Assembly (NCBI RefSeq): GCF_030929555.1
Contig: NZ_JAVFVT010000018.1
Span: 1 to 64,000, forward strand
Length of the DNA stretch: 64,000 nucleotides
Origin: Paenibacillus sp. LHD-117
GTDB taxonomy: Bacteria > Bacillota > Bacilli > Paenibacillales > Paenibacillaceae
Direction of reading: 5' to 3'
This document shows, piece after piece, positions 7,605-15,348 of this stretch; the stretch's first letter is position 1; every line of letters begins with the position of its first letter. The notes below the pieces were generated by a model, which was not told the origin of the DNA, did no database searches, and worked only from the letters and a program-made list of their open reading frames with translations. The position numbers and the translations under genes were made by a program.

Positions 7605-8416
7605 ACGCCTACCCCCGTGAATCGCCTTAGCGCGGCGTTATACAGGAGTAGCATGACAGCGCCCGCGGCCGCGACGGCCGCCGCCTGCAAGCCGACCGCC
7701 TGAGCGAGCGACAGCGAAATGCCGGCGAGCTCGTAATGTCCGATGTACACTTGTGCCGGCAAATACGTAATAAATTGAAACGGCAGGAAAAACAATATTT
7801 TTTGCAGAACGTCGGGGAAGAAAGTCAGCGGAATAAACACCCCCGCGCTTACGTCCTTCAACAACAGAAAGACGCGCCTGACGCCATCCGCCCTCACCAG
7901 CCAGAACGCGGTCAGTCCGACGCAATAGTTCACGATAAAATGCATCAGGAAGCTCAGCGCGATCGATACGGCGGCTAAGGCAGGCTCGGCCGGTCTCATG
8001 TTCACCCCGAAGACGAAGATGAACAGCGCCATAACCGGAAGCACCTCGATCGCGAGCGCCAGCGATCGATGCCCCAGCTTCTGCGCCAGCGCGAACAGCC
8101 AATGCGGCAGCGGGCGCAGGGCGAATGTCACGAACTTCCCGGTCCGGACAAGCATTTGCAAATTCCAATCGGCGAAGTCGAATGAAATGTAATGGATCAG
8201 CATCGCCACGCCGAAGTAAGACAACATTTGATCATAGGTCAATCCGTTCATCGTCTCGCGGTTTTCGTACAACGCCTGCCATATGAACATTTGTACTAGA
8301 AACAGCACCGGTCCCACGAGCAAGGAGGCCGCCATATGCGATCGGAACGCCGCCCATTCCTTGTAGGTGGCGAAGCCGACGGCGCGTATGACCGCGATCA
8401 GCGTGCCTATAGCCAT
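7601..8416 (-). CDS. ABC-2 family permease
   Basis: From the ATG at 8416 the protein has 271 residues and about six membrane segments. The pattern RTGKFVTFALRPLPHWLFALAQKLGHR is characteristic of the ABC2_membrane_6 family and parallels the 'REGTFDLLLLRPRP' loop of the partner permease, so the two are distant paralogues. The start overlaps the 3' end of the serine hydrolase gene by 10 nt and its own stop overlaps the next permease by 4 nt, so translation is coupled across the set. An in-frame upstream extension exists but lies inside the hydrolase gene. The role is membrane export with the partner permease and the ATPase. Confidence 0.85.
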   Translation of the reverse strand: MAIGTLIAVIRAVGFATYKEWAAFRSHMAASLLVGPVLFLVQMFIWQALYENRETMNGLTYDQMLSYFGVAMLIHYISFDFADWNLQMLVRTGKFVTFALRPLPHWLFALAQKLGHRSLALAIEVLPVMALFIFVFGVNMRPAEPALAAVSIALSFLMHFIVNYCVGLTAFWLVRADGVRRVFLLLKDVSAGVFIPLTFFPDVLQKILFFLPFQFITYLPAQVYIGHYELAGISLSLAQAVGLQAAAVAAAGAVMLLLYNAALRRFTGVGV

Positions 8417-9597
8417 CCGGACCCGATGATGTTTTGCGTGCCGGTAATCGACTCCGGACTCCAGTCTGTATTGGATGGGACAAAAAATACGATAACCGCT
8501 TTCCGCTCCGGCTCGATGTGCAGCTTGCAACGTCCCGCTCCTTCATGGCCGTAGGAGCCCTCCGTGTTCCACTCGCCGGGCCCCGTCAACGATGCGCCTA
8601 ATCCATAGGTCATCGAGGCGACTTTGCCGCCCCAGCAGAAGCCGGGAATGCCGTCATCCAGCGCATTGGCAGTCAGCTTCTCCACCGATTTGCGGGACAG
8701 GATGCGAACGCCGTCCAGCGATCCTCCGTTCAGCAGCATTTGGCCAAAACGGAACAGATCTTCCAGCGTCGAATATATGCCGCCTCCCGCCCGTGGCGCA
8801 TGTCCCGATTCCTTGTTCGTTAACCGCGATGCTTCGTGCTGATTAATGACGCATACTTCCGCGTGCAGCTCCTCCGGCACGGAGAAGAACGTTCGACTCA
8901 TGCCAAGCGGACGCACGATCTTCTCCATTACGTATTCCTCGAATCGCACTCCGCTAGCCCGGGTAACGACCTCCCCGAGAATGGCGTATCCGGCGGAAGA
9001 GTAACTCCACTGCTCACCGGGCCCGGCCAGCGGCTTGCCTGACAGAACGGCACGGATCCAGGCAGTCCGTCCCTGCTTCTCAAGCTCCTCCAGCTTCTCC
9101 GGATCCGTCTCGTCGGAAGCTCCTTCTTTATCCGGCTCGTAAGCGAACAGAACATCCCACCAGCCCATCGGATACGGCTCCTGGTAATAGAACGGGTCCG
9201 CCTGTATACCGGACGTATGCGTGAGCAAATGCCGAATTTGGACGCGCTCGTACATCGGATGCTTGAACTCTTCGATCCATTCGGCAACCGATTGGCGCAA
9301 AAACAGCTTCCCCTGCTCGACAAGCTGGAAAATCGCAACCGCCGTAAACAGCTTCGTGATTGAGGCGATGCGGCGGATCGAATCCTTTTGCAGCATGGAG
9401 GCCGGATTGTCACGAGTCAAAGGACCGAAGGCGCCCTCCGCGAATACCGAACCGCCTTGAGCCAGCAGATAAGAGGCGCACTCGATCTTGCCCGCTTCGA
9501 TCAGCTTCTCGAAATGTCGCTCCAGCCTGCTCTGAACCGCCGGATCAAAACCCGCGTCCAGCGCGGTTATTACGTTGAACTCTCTCGTCATGGTCAT
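8407..9597 (-). CDS. Serine hydrolase, beta-lactamase (class C) family
   Basis: The 396-residue protein carries the penicillin-recognising catalytic triad motifs: SITK (Ser79, Lys82), YSS in WSYSSAGYAILGE (Tyr199), and HEG in YGHEGAG (351-353) in place of KTG. HEG rather than KTG is usual for esterase or D-amino-acid-peptidase relatives rather than true AmpC enzymes. No signal peptide is visible, so a cytoplasmic location is likely. The ATG at 9597 has GGAGG 8 nt upstream. It is a paralogue of the next gene (49 nt upstream) and overlaps the ABC permease downstream. Context suggests hydrolysis of a substrate of, or cargo precursor for, the exporter; antibiotic resistance is not demonstrated. 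Confidence 0.88.
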   Translation of the reverse strand: MTMTREFNVITALDAGFDPAVQSRLERHFEKLIEAGKIECASYLLAQGGSVFAEGAFGPLTRDNPASMLQKDSIRRIASITKLFTAVAIFQLVEQGKLFLRQSVAEWIEEFKHPMYERVQIRHLLTHTSGIQADPFYYQEPYPMGWWDVLFAYEPDKEGASDETDPEKLEELEKQGRTAWIRAVLSGKPLAGPGEQWSYSSAGYAILGEVVTRASGVRFEEYVMEKIVRPLGMSRTFFSVPEELHAEVCVINQHEASRLTNKESGHAPRAGGGIYSTLEDLFRFGQMLLNGGSLDGVRILSRKSVEKLTANALDDGIPGFCWGGKVASMTYGLGASLTGPGEWNTEGSYGHEGAGRCKLHIEPERKAVIVFFVPSNTDWSPESITGTQNIIGSGWL

Positions 9598-9646
9598 GGA
9601 TCTTCCCTCCGATATTCGATTGTGATTTAGGCAACGCTCGGCTCGG

Positions 9647-10801
9647 TTACAGCAGCCCTGACCATGCGATCGCGCGCGGAAGGATAACGGATTCATTCGT
9701 ATACCCTTTAACGCTTGGAGCGAAGAAAACAAAGACCAACTCCTCTGCCGGATCGACGAATAATCCGCAATGCCCGAATCCTTCATGGGAGAACGTTCCT
9801 TTGCTGCATAGATCGTAATGCTCGAGCGACCAGCCGAGACCAAAGGGATAATCGGTCTGCTTATTGCCCCAGCCGTAATGGGCGACGCCGCTGAGATGAT
9901 TGGTTGTTTGCAGCTCCACGGCGCGTTTGGATAGAATGCGCGCACCGCCGAATTGCCCGCCGTTTAGCATCATTTGGCCAAATTTCCATAGGTCGTCCAT
10001 CGTCGAGAACAGGCCGTTGCCCGCCCGAGGCGGCGCATCCTCCTCTCTCATCCGCGGTTTGTAAACGTTGTCCCGTTCCCAATCATTCGTGCAGCAGACC
10101 TCGTCGCAGAGCGATTCCGGCACATCGAAAAATGACTTCGTCATCCCAAGCGGTTCAAGTATTTCCTCTTGCACATATCGGTCGTACGGCTTGCCAGACA
10201 CCTTCGCGATGATCTCTCCCAGCAGCGCGTAGGAGCTGGTCGAATAGATCCATTCTTTGCCCGGCATGTTCTGCAGCGGCCCCGAAAGCACGGCCTTCTT
10301 CCAGCCGATATCATGGCCTTTCTCCTTCAATTCCCGAACGGCCCACTCGAACCAAGGAAGTCCGTACGGTTCTGTGTAGAAGCCCGGATCGCCTCGCAAT
10401 CCGGACGTATGCGTTAACAAATGAAAAATGGTAATATCGCGATGTTTACCCGTGTCCATTTCCGTCAAAATGCTGCTCGCTGACTGCTTCAAGTACAGCT
10501 CGCCGCGGTCGATGAGCTGATGAATCGCAACCGTTGTAATCGCTTTCGTAATCGAGTAAACCTTGCGGATGGAATCCGGCTTCAGGTCCGCGCCGTCCTC
10601 GCCCGGCCGCAGCTTGCCCATCGAACGATGAGCGAACACTTTGCCTCCCCGCGAGATCAGGTAGCCTGCGCCTTGAATCGTACCCTTGTCGATCAGATCC
10701 GCGTAATGGTCGTCCAATCTGCGAATCGCTTGCGGGTCGTAATCTACGTCCTCCGGTCTCGTATCCGTCCAACCCTCATGAATCGATACTGTATCACGCA
10801 T
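9647..10801 (-). CDS. Serine hydrolase, beta-lactamase (class C) family
   Basis: The 384-residue protein is the paralogue of the gene at 8407-9597. It has SITK (Ser83, Lys86), YST in WIYSTSSYALLGE (Tyr186), and HEG in FSHEGFGHCG (339-341). Long matching blocks such as HLLTHTSG, EYILEPLGM-like and LFSTMDDLWKFGQMMLNGG are shared with its partner, pointing to a tandem duplication followed by divergence. GGGAGGGG lies 9 nt before the ATG at 10801. It is the first gene of the operon. There is no signal peptide, so the enzyme is probably cytosolic. Esterase, amidase and D-stereospecific peptidase activity are all possible for the family. Confidence 0.88.
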   Translation of the reverse strand: MRDTVSIHEGWTDTRPEDVDYDPQAIRRLDDHYADLIDKGTIQGAGYLISRGGKVFAHRSMGKLRPGEDGADLKPDSIRKVYSITKAITTVAIHQLIDRGELYLKQSASSILTEMDTGKHRDITIFHLLTHTSGLRGDPGFYTEPYGLPWFEWAVRELKEKGHDIGWKKAVLSGPLQNMPGKEWIYSTSSYALLGEIIAKVSGKPYDRYVQEEILEPLGMTKSFFDVPESLCDEVCCTNDWERDNVYKPRMREEDAPPRAGNGLFSTMDDLWKFGQMMLNGGQFGGARILSKRAVELQTTNHLSGVAHYGWGNKQTDYPFGLGWSLEHYDLCSKGTFSHEGFGHCGLFVDPAEELVFVFFAPSVKGYTNESVILPRAIAWSGLL

Positions 10802-11205
10802 ACTCGTATTCCCCTCCCAAACGTTTTGTTTCCCAAAACTTATACATTGGCGCAACTGGAGAATCATGAGAATCCCACAACAATTACCATTCTAATTGGA
10901 AATTACTTAGGCGTCTACGCATAGGATTGGTAAACTTTTAATTAAACGATTTCTATTTGCTGAGATTGCCGCAGCAAGTCCGGATCATGTACGTTCAGCC
11001 ATTGCAGTTCCTCCGTCGCCACGTCCTCAGTATGCTATTTCGAAACGAAATCCCTTGTATCCGAGAACGGCGCACTGCAACATGGCACGTGTCAACAACA
11101 AAAAAACCACAGAGAGTTTTACACTCACCTGTGGCTGTTTAAGAACTTAAATTCTTCGAGCACTCTGAACGGTATTTTATTCCGCAAAATTATTTTATTT
11201 TATGG
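10802..11205 (-). other. Gene-free stretch of about 400 nt
   Basis: It contains the start region of the hydrolase operon and the terminator at 11101-11134. I saw no convincing promoter hexamers and no coding sequence in it. It is AT-rich around 10850-10950. Confidence 0.5.
11101..11134 (-). terminator. Intrinsic terminator of the AT-rich gene
   Basis: On the minus strand, CCACAG (11134-11129) pairs with CTGTGG (11112-11107), with an inner GAGT/ACTC pairing, followed by seven or more T. It ends the gene at 11206-11685. Confidence 0.8.
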
Positions 11206-11685
11206 TTACTTTTTCGTAATCGAAATCTCCTTGTCAAAGAAATGAACCAATATTGTTGAACCTGAAGAGAAGAGAATTTCATGAGATAGTAGATGATCAT
11301 TTACAGGTAGCAGCTCATCGTACCCCCACTCTTCAAATCCATTATGAGCACTGCTAGTAACTTCGGGAAAATTGATATTTAAATGAACAATCTTCCTGTA
11401 CTCAATGATCCATTCTTCTCCCTCGCGTTCTACTTCAATATAAAGATTCGTTGGATAAGCGCTTCTTAATTGTCCTTGTGTTATTTTACATTCATTCACT
11501 TTACAATCATGGAAATCAGTTGTTTGAAAAAACTCGAAAATTTCTTTCTGCAGTCTCGTATTTAGCTTTTGATATTCACTCCAATAATATCGATCATTTA
11601 GTCTCCACTCATTTTCCGCACGCTCACTTTCTTCAAAATCTAATGAATTAATGGCTTCCCATAAATCTTTTCTAAAATACTTCAA
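11206..11685 (-). CDS. Hypothetical protein, DUF4085-like
   Basis: The 159-residue protein starts KYFRKDLWEAINS and is rich in aromatic and charged residues. The opening and the segment LNTRLQKEIFEFF followed by FHDCKV remind me of DUF4085 proteins, but this is recall rather than an alignment. The TTG at 11685 is chosen because AGGAG lies 11 nt upstream and homologue-like sequence begins there; the frame is open for 16 more codons. Base composition is clearly AT-richer than the surrounding genes, which suggests transfer. It is divergent from the gene at 11860 and has its own terminator. Function unknown; an immunity-type protein is possible but unproven. Confidence 0.6.
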   Translation of the reverse strand: MKYFRKDLWEAINSLDFEESERAENEWRLNDRYYWSEYQKLNTRLQKEIFEFFQTTDFHDCKVNECKITQGQLRSAYPTNLYIEVEREGEEWIIEYRKIVHLNINFPEVTSSAHNGFEEWGYDELLPVNDHLLSHEILFSSGSTILVHFFDKEISITKK

Positions 11686-11840
11686 AATAAATCCCGCTCC
11701 TAAGTTATTTGTCTTTCCGAAATAATATCCCACTCGGCTTTCAGCTCGGCAATGCCATCTTGGAGCATCCCGTATGCGAAGTTTGAAAATAAGGCGACAA
11801 TGAGATTGAAGCCATTTTTTGAAAAGAGAGAAGTAGTCGA
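11686..11840 (-). pseudogene. Possible C-terminal remnant of a lost gene
   Basis: One minus-strand frame is open from about 11840 to a TAG at 11705-11703. It reads protein-like text such as LIVALFSNFAYGMLQDGIAE followed by LKAEWDIISERQIT. It has no start codon or ribosome site of its own and is GC-richer than the gene it precedes. I do not recognise the family. It may be the tail of a deleted gene, or chance. Confidence 0.3.
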
Positions 11841-11859
11841 ATAGTAAGGGGGAGTAGTA

Positions 11860-12270
11860 TTGAGTTTAGCTTCCTACGTTGGCTGTAATATAGAACTACC
11901 AGCTAATGACGATGAGTATACAGACGACTTTTTCTATATTGGCAGTTGTTTCTCAGGCGAGGACAACCTGCATAATGTAAAGAAATATCAGTTCACTACA
12001 CCATATGTTTATGAGGTATCAAGTCACTGGGGAATTGAAATTGCAAAACATATGAATCCCCAAACACGTGCTGAATCAAAAAAGAAGCTGTTAGAACTAT
12101 GTAAAACGATGGACTCTCACCTTAAAAAAGGTGATTTTTTTGAGTTGTATAGTTGTTGGGTAGGCGAAGAAATGGAAAAGCGAGAAGGTAAGATCATCCT
12201 TCGAATCAATGAATTTGACATTGACCAGATTGAAATATCTGAAAAAACCTTAGTTAGGTTTGAAAAATGA
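11860..12270 (+). CDS. Hypothetical protein
   Basis: The 136-residue protein starts at a TTG preceded by GGGGGAG (6 nt spacing). It is acidic (for example ELPANDDEYTDDFFYIG), has a lysine-rich central helix around RAESKKKLLEL and ends in a short beta-rich part. No signal peptide, membrane segment or known motif is visible. Like the divergent gene at 11206 it is AT-rich against its surroundings, so the pair may have arrived together. The spacing and size fit an orphan immunity or stress protein, but nothing in the sequence proves it. It converges with the lipoprotein gene at 12291, 20 nt away. Confidence 0.6.
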   Translation: MSLASYVGCNIELPANDDEYTDDFFYIGSCFSGEDNLHNVKKYQFTTPYVYEVSSHWGIEIAKHMNPQTRAESKKKLLELCKTMDSHLKKGDFFELYSCWVGEEMEKREGKIILRINEFDIDQIEISEKTLVRFEK

Positions 12271-12290
12271 GTTTACTACTTCATTTTTGG

Positions 12291-12851
12291 TTAATTCGTA
12301 ATCAGTACGGACACCCCGTAGGTGGCCGTTCCCGTGTTGATTTTCCAATCGTAATTGCCCGCTTCCAAGTTATCGGGAACGATTCCTTTTACTACCCATT
12401 CCGCATCTTTAACCTTGACCTGCTTCTCCCAAATCTGAACCCGATTAGCTACACCTTTACTCGATGTTTGTATGTTGCCTTGTTCATCCTTGTGGCTGTC
12501 GCAAGTCCAAGCCGGCCGTATTTGCAGGAGCCGTTCATCGTTAAATTCCACGTTTACCGCCATGCTACGGCCGTGCACCGGTGAAGTCAGTCCTGTTCCA
12601 TCTACTCGCTTTGCCTCTTTCACCCATTGCAAAAGCTCGGCGATCCGGTCCTCGTCCCGGCTGCCGATGAGCGGACTGCTAACGTCGCTCGACGGTATTG
12701 GCCTTGTCATATAGACCCAGCGCACGTTGGCCGCCGTCAGCGGAATATCCGCTCCATCCGAAGATTCCAGCATACCATCTGATTGACCGCAGCCGCTCAG
12801 GATCGCGACACTCGCCAACATGGAGCAGCAGATACGCTTCCATTTGTTCAT
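12291..12851 (-). CDS. Hypothetical lipoprotein
   Basis: The 186-residue protein has a type II signal: a basic start, a hydrophobic stretch and the lipobox ILSGC (Cys21), so it is probably anchored to the outer face of the membrane. The mature part has no motif I recognise. Short beta-type segments and a terminal TATYGVSVLITN suggest a small beta-rich extracellular domain. AAAGGGG lies about 9 nt before the ATG at 12851. It is the only gene of its transcript as far as can be seen, with an 84-nt gap to the zinc-ribbon gene on the same strand. Function unknown. Confidence 0.75.
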   Translation of the reverse strand: MNKWKRICCSMLASVAILSGCGQSDGMLESSDGADIPLTAANVRWVYMTRPIPSSDVSSPLIGSRDEDRIAELLQWVKEAKRVDGTGLTSPVHGRSMAVNVEFNDERLLQIRPAWTCDSHKDEQGNIQTSSKGVANRVQIWEKQVKVKDAEWVVKGIVPDNLEAGNYDWKINTGTATYGVSVLITN

Positions 12852-12935
12852 ATTGTTCTTCCCCTTTACGGCTGTCGATCCGTTTTAAATTCATCGTTTC
12901 CCGCTTACCTTAAAGTACGTGTTCAAAACAACCTC

Positions 12936-13343
12936 TTAAAGAAACAAATCCAGCATCGACCCGAACGTCCCGGCCTGGCGCCCTCTCAGCACGCTGGGAT
13001 CGTAGATCTCGACCGCGCCGCAGCGCAGGCAGGAGACGAACAAATAGTGATGATGCTGAACATCCATCAGCTTGCTAAGACCCGTTCCCGTCATCGCGAC
13101 TTCGGCCGCCCTGCATGTGTCGTTGCCGCATTTCGGACAAACGTATTCGCTCTCGATGCGGTACCTCTCGTTCAAGTCGTCCGCTTCGACGATTCGCTCC
13201 GAGACCGATTGTGCGCCATCCTCATCCGGCTGTCCACTTTCTTTCCCTTCCAAATGCTCAGGGAGCACTTCGTGTTTGCATTCCGGGCATATGTCTCCGC
13301 TGAGCCTTACCTCGCTGCCGCACCATGGACAGATCACATCCAT
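12936..13343 (-). CDS. Zinc-ribbon protein (DUF2082-like C-terminal domain)
   Basis: The 135-residue protein has two metal-binding modules. The first is an N-terminal ribbon with CPWCG (5-9) and CPEC (19-22). The second is a C-terminal ribbon with CPKCGNDTC (about 69-77) and CLRCG (about 104-108), followed by the VEIYD and LDLFL endings. The second half follows the pattern of the DUF2082 'Zn-ribbon nucleic-acid-binding' family. An acidic linker joins them. GAGGAGGG lies 8 nt before the ATG. Family members are small proteins without a tested role, and binding of nucleic acid is inferred only from the fold. The repeat element at 13500-13683 lies upstream. Confidence 0.8.
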   Translation of the reverse strand: MDVICPWCGSEVRLSGDICPECKHEVLPEHLEGKESGQPDEDGAQSVSERIVEADDLNERYRIESEYVCPKCGNDTCRAAEVAMTGTGLSKLMDVQHHHYLFVSCLRCGAVEIYDPSVLRGRQAGTFGSMLDLFL

Positions 13344-13499
13344 CTTTCTTTCCCTCCTCGAAGTATTCCGTCATTGTTCTATCCAAATTTACGTATATTT
13401 CCACTCTAAAGTTGCTGCGAATACCAAAATAAATACCGGCTTCCACTTAAATCATACTCCGAATAAACCTGCCGACTGACGCTCCCCGCTACCGTTAAT

Positions 13500-13683
13500 C
13501 TAACGGAGCCCAGCGCTCTTATTTTGCGATTATGAGCCCAATTAGAAATCTAACGGAGCCCACTGCGCTTATTCGATTAAAAATAGCACGATTTCAGGTA
13601 GAAACGCATAATAAGGTCCCCTGCATCCGTTAGCTATTCAAATCGAACAAAATAGGCCAAATAGCGTCGGCTGCATCCGTTAG
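13500..13683. repeat. Four-unit interspersed element, copy A (++-- layout, 50-bp period)
   Basis: Units start with CTAACGGA and end about 24 nt later in (C)TTATT. Forward units lie at 13500-13525 and 13550-13574; inverted units lie at 13610-13633 and 13659-13683. The forward starts are 50 bp apart and the inverted ends are 50 bp apart. A second copy with the same layout and the same total length is at 33033-33216. Confidence 0.85.
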
Positions 13684-13717
13684 CATGGCTGTATCCAAAC
13701 ACGAACACCACCAAAAG

Positions 13718-13750
13718 AAACGCGGCAAGCCCCCTCGGCTTGCCGCGTTT
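13718..13750 (-). terminator. Strong hairpin terminator after the amidase gene
   Basis: AAACGCGGCAAGCC (13718-13731) pairs perfectly over 14 bp with GGCTTGCCGCGTTT (13737-13750). On the minus strand it is followed by CTTTTGG. It lies 37 nt past the stop of the amidase. Confidence 0.8.
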
Positions 13751-13786
13751 CATCGCTTACTCCCTTTCGTAACGCCTTTTCGCTCC

Positions 13787-14443
13787 TTAACCCGGCTTCG
13801 GGTCCTGGCCGCTCACGCGGCGCAGCTCGTTCGCCAGACGGTTAAATTCCTTCCTCGCTTCGGGGTCGGTCGTCGCCATATAGGCGGCGCTTAGGAATAG
13901 GATGATGTTGTTTGCGTCCTTCGGATCCAGCATAGGCTCATTCCCTTCTTCCAGTTTGGCTTCCACCTGGGCGACGAAAGCATCCCAGCCGCTCCAATCG
14001 CCGTCCTCGTTCATGCGTCTCGGACAATTTTTGCCGCTCCAATCGTAATGGCGCCGCAGGCGGTCCGTTCCCCAGCCGCGTTCCTTCAGCATGGAAGCGG
14101 TCAAATCCGTGGCGTTGTCCTGCGCCGCATCATAGTGGCCGCTCTCGCAAATTTCAATGGCAATCGATGTCCGGTTGCCGCTGTCCATGGAACTCCCGTC
14201 TCCCGCATGCCATGCCACTTCGTTCAGCGGGATGCATTCGATCGCTTCCTTCTGGTCGATGACAATATGATAAGAGGCCGTAGCCGTATTGGAGGGACTC
14301 GATAGCCAATTCCGCTCGTTCCGCGCGGTGCTGGTAGGATTGGCCGTATTGTGGATCGTGATCGTATCCGCGCTGAGCGCAAGGCCTGGACGCCTGTTGT
14401 TCGGCGTCGACTTCGGGATGTGGTCTACGATATACGTGTACAA
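13787..14443 (-). CDS. N-acetylmuramoyl-L-alanine amidase (amidase_2/PGRP type)
   Basis: The 218-residue protein has the amidase_2 fold, which cleaves the bond between MurNAc and L-Ala in peptidoglycan through a zinc ion. The zinc ligands are visible as the His of ITIHNTANP, the His of AWHAGDG-type context, and C in the WSGKNCPRRM segment, which matches the HxxxxxxxC pattern (RRHYDWSGKNCPR). The start is TTG at 14443, with a perfect AGGAGG 8 nt upstream; the frame is open further 5' without a ribosome site. No signal peptide is visible. It follows the glucosaminidase gene by 70 nt and could act with it as a lysis or spore-cortex pair. A strong terminator ends the unit. Confidence 0.85.
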   Translation of the reverse strand: MYTYIVDHIPKSTPNNRRPGLALSADTITIHNTANPTSTARNERNWLSSPSNTATASYHIVIDQKEAIECIPLNEVAWHAGDGSSMDSGNRTSIAIEICESGHYDAAQDNATDLTASMLKERGWGTDRLRRHYDWSGKNCPRRMNEDGDWSGWDAFVAQVEAKLEEGNEPMLDPKDANNIILFLSAAYMATTDPEARKEFNRLANELRRVSGQDPKPG

Positions 14444-14513
14444 CAGGGTAACCTCCTCTCTCATTCGTCTTCTTACAGCATATGTCGCATAACAAGGGTT
14501 GGAGAGGGCATTC

Positions 14514-15284
14514 CTACCCCAGCAGCACGACTCTCGCCCTCGCATCCCACTCGATCGGGACTCCCAAATGCTCGGCCAACTCTCTTATTTTGACATAACC
14601 GACCGACATCGATAGCTTCGATTCCAGCTCCGCCCCGTTCACGGTCACTTGCTTGCCCGTCCAGCCGATCTTGGCGCCAAGCATCTCCCCGATTTTTCTC
14701 GCCGGTACCCATGTTGCGCCGTTCGCCAAATACCCCGTGGCGACGACTCGCCCCAGCAACGCAACGGGAACGATAGACGTTCCTTCAAATCCGCGCGTAG
14801 GCGTCACAGGCGCCGCTAGCTGGTCGTATTTCCGAAGTCCGTATTGCTGGATGATCGCCATCAGCTTGTTCGGATAAGCCGGATCCGTTGCGTAGCCGCA
14901 AGCGTGCAGCATCGCGGCTTGGCGCTCCGGCGTCCCGGCCGAGCGCACCCGCTCGTATCGCGCCGTCTCCATGAGCAGATCCATGTCTTTGTAAAAATGA
15001 TAGATGCTTTTGTACGCCCGGAATGCCGCCTTCGCAGAGACAATTCTACCGTCGATATACTCCCAGGTGCCTTTGACGACCGCTTCGCCTTGCCAATAAT
15101 CATTCGGAAAGCCGTTGCCGACTTTGATTCCGCCAAGATTGTTCCACGAGTGGATTTCCCCGCCGGACTCCAGCAGGCTCTGCGCCATCCGCACCGACGT
15201 GAACAGCTTGGACCCCTCCGATCGGACCAGCAGCACCGCTGGCGCAATGGCCTCAAAAAACTGTTCCCTTGTCAATTTCGCCAT
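14514..15284 (-). CDS. Glucosaminidase-domain peptidoglycan hydrolase with stalk domain
   Basis: The 256-residue protein has an N-terminal mannosyl-glycoprotein endo-beta-N-acetylglucosaminidase domain (about residues 1-160), shown by QSLLESGGEIHSWNNLGGIK with its catalytic glutamate and by the conserved YRSYxS-like 'FRAYKSIYHFYKD' segment. The C-terminal ~80 residues, including ATWVPARKIGEMLG and VGYVKIRELAEHLG, resemble the copper-amine-oxidase N-like 'stalk' repeat common in Paenibacillus surface proteins. It should cut the glycan chain of peptidoglycan. The ATG at 15284 has AAGGGGGG 7 nt upstream. No signal peptide is seen, as in phage endolysins. It lies upstream of the amidase on the same strand. 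Confidence 0.85.
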   Translation of the reverse strand: MAKLTREQFFEAIAPAVLLVRSEGSKLFTSVRMAQSLLESGGEIHSWNNLGGIKVGNGFPNDYWQGEAVVKGTWEYIDGRIVSAKAAFRAYKSIYHFYKDMDLLMETARYERVRSAGTPERQAAMLHACGYATDPAYPNKLMAIIQQYGLRKYDQLAAPVTPTRGFEGTSIVPVALLGRVVATGYLANGATWVPARKIGEMLGAKIGWTGKQVTVNGAELESKLSMSVGYVKIRELAEHLGVPIEWDARARVVLLG

Positions 15285-15348
15285 ACCTATGCCCCCCTTC
15301 GCCATCACATTCCTTATTACGATGTATGCAACAGCTTGGCAAAAGGAA

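Larger units (their letters stand above)
13344..13786. other. Gene-free stretch holding a repeat element and a terminator
   Basis: About 440 nt with no gene on either strand. It contains the 184-bp four-unit repeat element (13500-13683) and the amidase terminator (13718-13750). The remainder, 13344-13499, is AT-rich and would hold the zinc-ribbon gene promoter, but no clear hexamers were found. Confidence 0.6.

Noticed and set aside
9598-9945. N-terminal extension of the second hydrolase by about 116 codons
   Set aside because: It lies inside the upstream hydrolase gene and has no ribosome site; the ATG at 9597 has a good one.
8407-10801. Classical beta-lactam resistance genes
   Set aside because: HEG replaces KTG, there is no signal peptide, and the context is an exporter, so resistance is not supported.
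13500-13683. A CRISPR array
   Set aside because: The units are few, partly inverted, variable, 50 bp apart and without unique equal-length spacers or cas genes.
13787-15284. A prophage remnant
   Set aside because: Only two wall hydrolases are present; there are no structural, integrase or holin genes in the flanks.
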